Shown: one piece after another, positions 62,137 through 64,000 of the stretch
Numbering within the stretch: the first letter of the stretch is position 1
Layout: every line of letters starts with the position of its first letter
Origin: Paenibacillus sp. TCA20
Lineage (GTDB): Bacteria > Bacillota > Bacilli > Paenibacillales > Paenibacillaceae
Length of the DNA stretch: 64,000 bases
Reading direction: 5' to 3'
Assembly: GCF_000732325.1 (NCBI RefSeq)
Contig: NZ_BBIW01000003.1
Location: forward strand, 372,001-436,000
Notes under the pieces: generated by a model
The model's database searches: none
Seen by the model: the letters and a program-made list of their open reading frames with translations, nothing else
What the model was told of the DNA's origin: nothing
Program-made: the position numbers and the translations under genes

Positions 62137-63594
62137 GTGAACTTTTGGAAATCACTCGTTGGAAAGCTATGGTATACGATTATTTTGCTCGTCGCCTGTG
62201 TCCTAATGACATTAGGGGTGTTCCTGCTCCCTTATATCGACATTAATTTTTCGGCGGATGAATCCGGTGAGATCAAAAGAATGTTTGTGCTTGTGTGTAT
62301 CATTGGGTTTAGCTTGACAACGTTCTTTGCGCTGTTTCTATTCACCAAAATTACGCAGCCTATGCAGCAGCTTATTCAAGCCACGAATGATATCCGCAAA
62401 GGCAACTATGGGACAAGACTGTCTCTTGTAACGAGTGACGAAATCGGTGAGCTTGCGAGTACATTTAATCATATGGCTGATGAGCTGGAGGATACGATCC
62501 GGAATCTGAATCATGAGAAGGAGCGTGTGGCAAGTGTCCTTCGGAGTATGACCGATGCCGTCGTATCCTTCGATGGAGAAGGAAGGCTGATCTCGACCAA
62601 TCCTCCTGGAGCAAAAGTGATGTCGGTATGGCAGGGTATTGACTGGACTGAGGCAGATGAGAAATTTGCCTCCCAGGTTCATCCTTTTTCGAACATTCAG
62701 GATGTTCCTCCACCGCTCAGACCTTTATTTTATTCCGTAGTTACTGAAGGTCAGGACCAGAGTGCTGAGGTTCATGTGAAGCAGAGTGTATGGTCAATCC
62801 AAATGGCGCCTCTGCACGTCGAGCAGGGTAGCAGAGGTGCTGTGGCGGTGCTTCGTGATGTGACAGAAGAAGCCCATTTGGAAAAAATGCGGAGTGATTT
62901 TATTGCAAACATTTCGCATGAAATTCGAACTCCCCTTTCCATGATTCAGGGATACAGCGAGGCTCTGCTGGACGGTATGGCAGCCTCCCCCAAGGAAAGT
63001 GAAGAGCTGTTACAGGTTATACATGATGAATCGCTGCGGATGGGCAGATTGGTTAAGGACTTACTGGATTTAGCTCGTATGGAAGCTGGACATACAGATA
63101 TTAACTTGCAAAAAATTGATTTGAATCAAATGCTGGAGAGAGTGTATCGGAAGTTCAGCGTAGCGGCCAAGGAACAAGGACTAATCTTAGACTATACTCA
63201 TCCGGATGAGAGCCTTGTCCTGGAAGCGGCAGATGAAGACAAGCTGGAGCAAGTATTCACGAATCTGCTTGATAATGCATTTAGACACACACCATCCGAT
63301 AAAAGGATTCAAATTATGGCGAAACAGATGAATGCAAGCTTTATCGAAATTCGAATTAAGGATGAAGGTAAAGGCATTCCACGTGATGATCTTCCCTTTA
63401 TCTTTGAACGCTTCTACAAAGCAGACAAAGCGAGAGTGCGGGATGTAGGCAGAGGTACGGGTCTCGGGCTGGCGATCGTAAAGCATATTGTTGATGCACA
63501 TCAAGGAACGATTGAGGTCGACAGCATCCCTGGGGAAGGTACAGAGTTCCGACTTCTTCTTCCTGTGAAGGCAGTTCTGCATCATAAAGCTTAG
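62137..63594 (+). CDS. resE: Redox sensor histidine kinase ResE
   Basis: 485 residues, GTG start with GGAGG inside the end of resD. Two membrane segments (about 10-32 and 52-72) with only a short loop between them, a HAMP domain (about 75-125), a PAS domain (about 130-240), a dimerisation box FIANISHEIRTPLSMIQGY with the phosphorylated His at about 264, and HATPase with NLLDNAFRHTP and GRGTGLGLAIVKHIV. The small outside loop suggests that signal sensing is inside or by the PAS domain. Confidence 0.95.
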   Translation: MNFWKSLVGKLWYTIILLVACVLMTLGVFLLPYIDINFSADESGEIKRMFVLVCIIGFSLTTFFALFLFTKITQPMQQLIQATNDIRKGNYGTRLSLVTSDEIGELASTFNHMADELEDTIRNLNHEKERVASVLRSMTDAVVSFDGEGRLISTNPPGAKVMSVWQGIDWTEADEKFASQVHPFSNIQDVPPPLRPLFYSVVTEGQDQSAEVHVKQSVWSIQMAPLHVEQGSRGAVAVLRDVTEEAHLEKMRSDFIANISHEIRTPLSMIQGYSEALLDGMAASPKESEELLQVIHDESLRMGRLVKDLLDLARMEAGHTDINLQKIDLNQMLERVYRKFSVAAKEQGLILDYTHPDESLVLEAADEDKLEQVFTNLLDNAFRHTPSDKRIQIMAKQMNASFIEIRIKDEGKGIPRDDLPFIFERFYKADKARVRDVGRGTGLGLAIVKHIVDAHQGTIEVDSIPGEGTEFRLLLPVKAVLHHKA

Positions 63595-63639
63595 ATCATT
63601 AGGTCATTTATATTCGAAATATAGTACATGCATCGTATG

Positions 63640-63667
63640 AAGCACCCTTATAGGGTGCTTTTTTTGT
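63640..63667 (+). terminator. Terminator of the res operon
   Basis: AAGCACCCT (63640-63648) pairs perfectly with AGGGTGCTT (63652-63660), loop TAT, followed by a long T-run. Confidence 0.93.
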
Positions 63668-63794
63668 TGAACAATAGAGATTAATCTTGTTTATCGTGGA
63701 ACATTTTTGATTTTGCCGAATATATTCAGAGCAGTATGTGTAGGTAAGTGTTGGAGAAATACGTCATAGAAATGAAGTAAGGAGGTTGTGAATA

Positions 63795-64000
63795 ATGTCA
63801 AAGAAACGCAAACGAGTCAGTATTCGGTCACTTCTGGGAAGAGGCCCTGATGGCGACGCTTCTAATGACCGTTTTGTCGGGATTTCGATGCGGCTGGATG
63901 AATTAGAGCGTTACAGTCAGCTCTTGACCGCTTTACAAAAAACAGCTCCGGCTGCCATATCACAGTCGATTATATTGAACATATCTGCTCTTCAGCGAAC
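63795..64000 (+). CDS. Unrecognised protein, 5' part (runs off the right edge)
   Basis: 68 complete codons are visible, open to the window end. The protein begins MSKKRKRVSIRSLLGRGP and continues through NDRFVGISMRLDELERY. AAGGAGG lies about 8 bases before the ATG. The N-terminus is strongly basic. The rest looks helical and no family is recognised. The gene is separated from resE by a terminator. The missing 3' part prevents a better call. Confidence 0.6.
   Translation, partial: MSKKRKRVSIRSLLGRGPDGDASNDRFVGISMRLDELERYSQLLTALQKTAPAAISQSIILNISALQR

Noticed and set aside
1..64000. Search for tRNA/rRNA genes, CRISPR arrays, insertion sequences, prophage and defence islands
   Set aside because: Gene order is continuous with the core genome of spore-forming Bacillota. 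I see no transposase, integrase other than the XerD locus, or evenly spaced repeat units. By eye only; a covariance-model and repeat search would be decisive.

Overview
The window is a stretch of chromosome from an endospore-forming Bacillota bacterium, most likely Paenibacillus. Three things point there. Sporulation genes of both the mother cell and the forespore occur throughout. Gene order follows Bacillus subtilis over long blocks (spoIIIA-accBC-nusB-folD-xseAB-ispA-dxs-argR-recN-spoIVB-spo0A; bkd; nudF-spoIIM-fur-xerD-deoB-punA-pdp-dacF-spoIIA-sigF-spoVA-lysA; rib-scpAB-spmAB-rluB-resABCDE). Ribosome binding sites are strong AAGGAGG types with many TTG and GTG starts. I see no tRNA, rRNA, CRISPR array, insertion sequence or prophage.

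Layout. 1-2.3 kb: end of the spoIIIA operon, part of the mother-cell to forespore channel. 2.4-9.8 kb: accBC, the Asp23/AmaP/DUF2273 envelope trio, nusB, folD, xseAB, ispA. 9.9-17.2 kb: dxs, tlyA, a membrane-anchored unknown, argR, recN (perfect LexA box) and spoIVB. 17.2-19.2 kb: spo0A behind a sigma-H promoter with three 0A boxes, then two overlapping zinc-ribbon unknowns. 19.3-21.2 kb: mainly minus-strand genes (a divergent thymidine kinase, a small ion channel with a non-canonical filter, DUF2627). 21.3-27.1 kb: branched-chain 2-oxoacid dehydrogenase genes and lipB. 27.2-33.5 kb: two tiny minus-strand genes (Prli42-like and MciZ-like), an M20 peptidase, nudF, endonuclease Q, spoIIM, fur, a DUF4227 gene and xerD. 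33.6-37.9 kb: nucleoside salvage with two tandem purine nucleoside phosphorylases. 38-45 kb: a CDF metal transporter, dacF, spoIIAA-AB-sigF, and a reduced spoVA set whose spoVAF is frameshifted. 45-51.3 kb: lysA, ppiB and the FMN-riboswitch-controlled rib operon. 51.4-57.6 kb: scpAB, a DUF2953-ytfJ forespore operon, a dacB-like carboxypeptidase, spmAB, rluB. 57.8-63.6 kb: resABCDE for cytochrome c maturation and redox sensing. The window ends inside an unrecognised gene.

How it works together. The sporulation cascade is visible in the promoters: sigma-H and Spo0A sites at spo0A and a weaker set before spoIIAA, sigma-F/G-type sites before dacF, spoVAA and DUF2953-ytfJ, and sigma-E-like sites before spoIIM and the mciZ-like gene.

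Most of the window is conserved core genome and I do not see a new multi-gene defence or biosynthetic system. The points most worth a second look are residue-level or small-gene observations. The second purine nucleoside phosphorylase carries the Ser/Asp pair of methylthioadenosine phosphorylases. XerD has Lys and Asn where the catalytic Arg and Lys are expected. The thymidine kinase has Glu in place of the P-loop Gly. The channel filter reads TVGHPE. spoVAF has lost one base. Two very short genes are also present.
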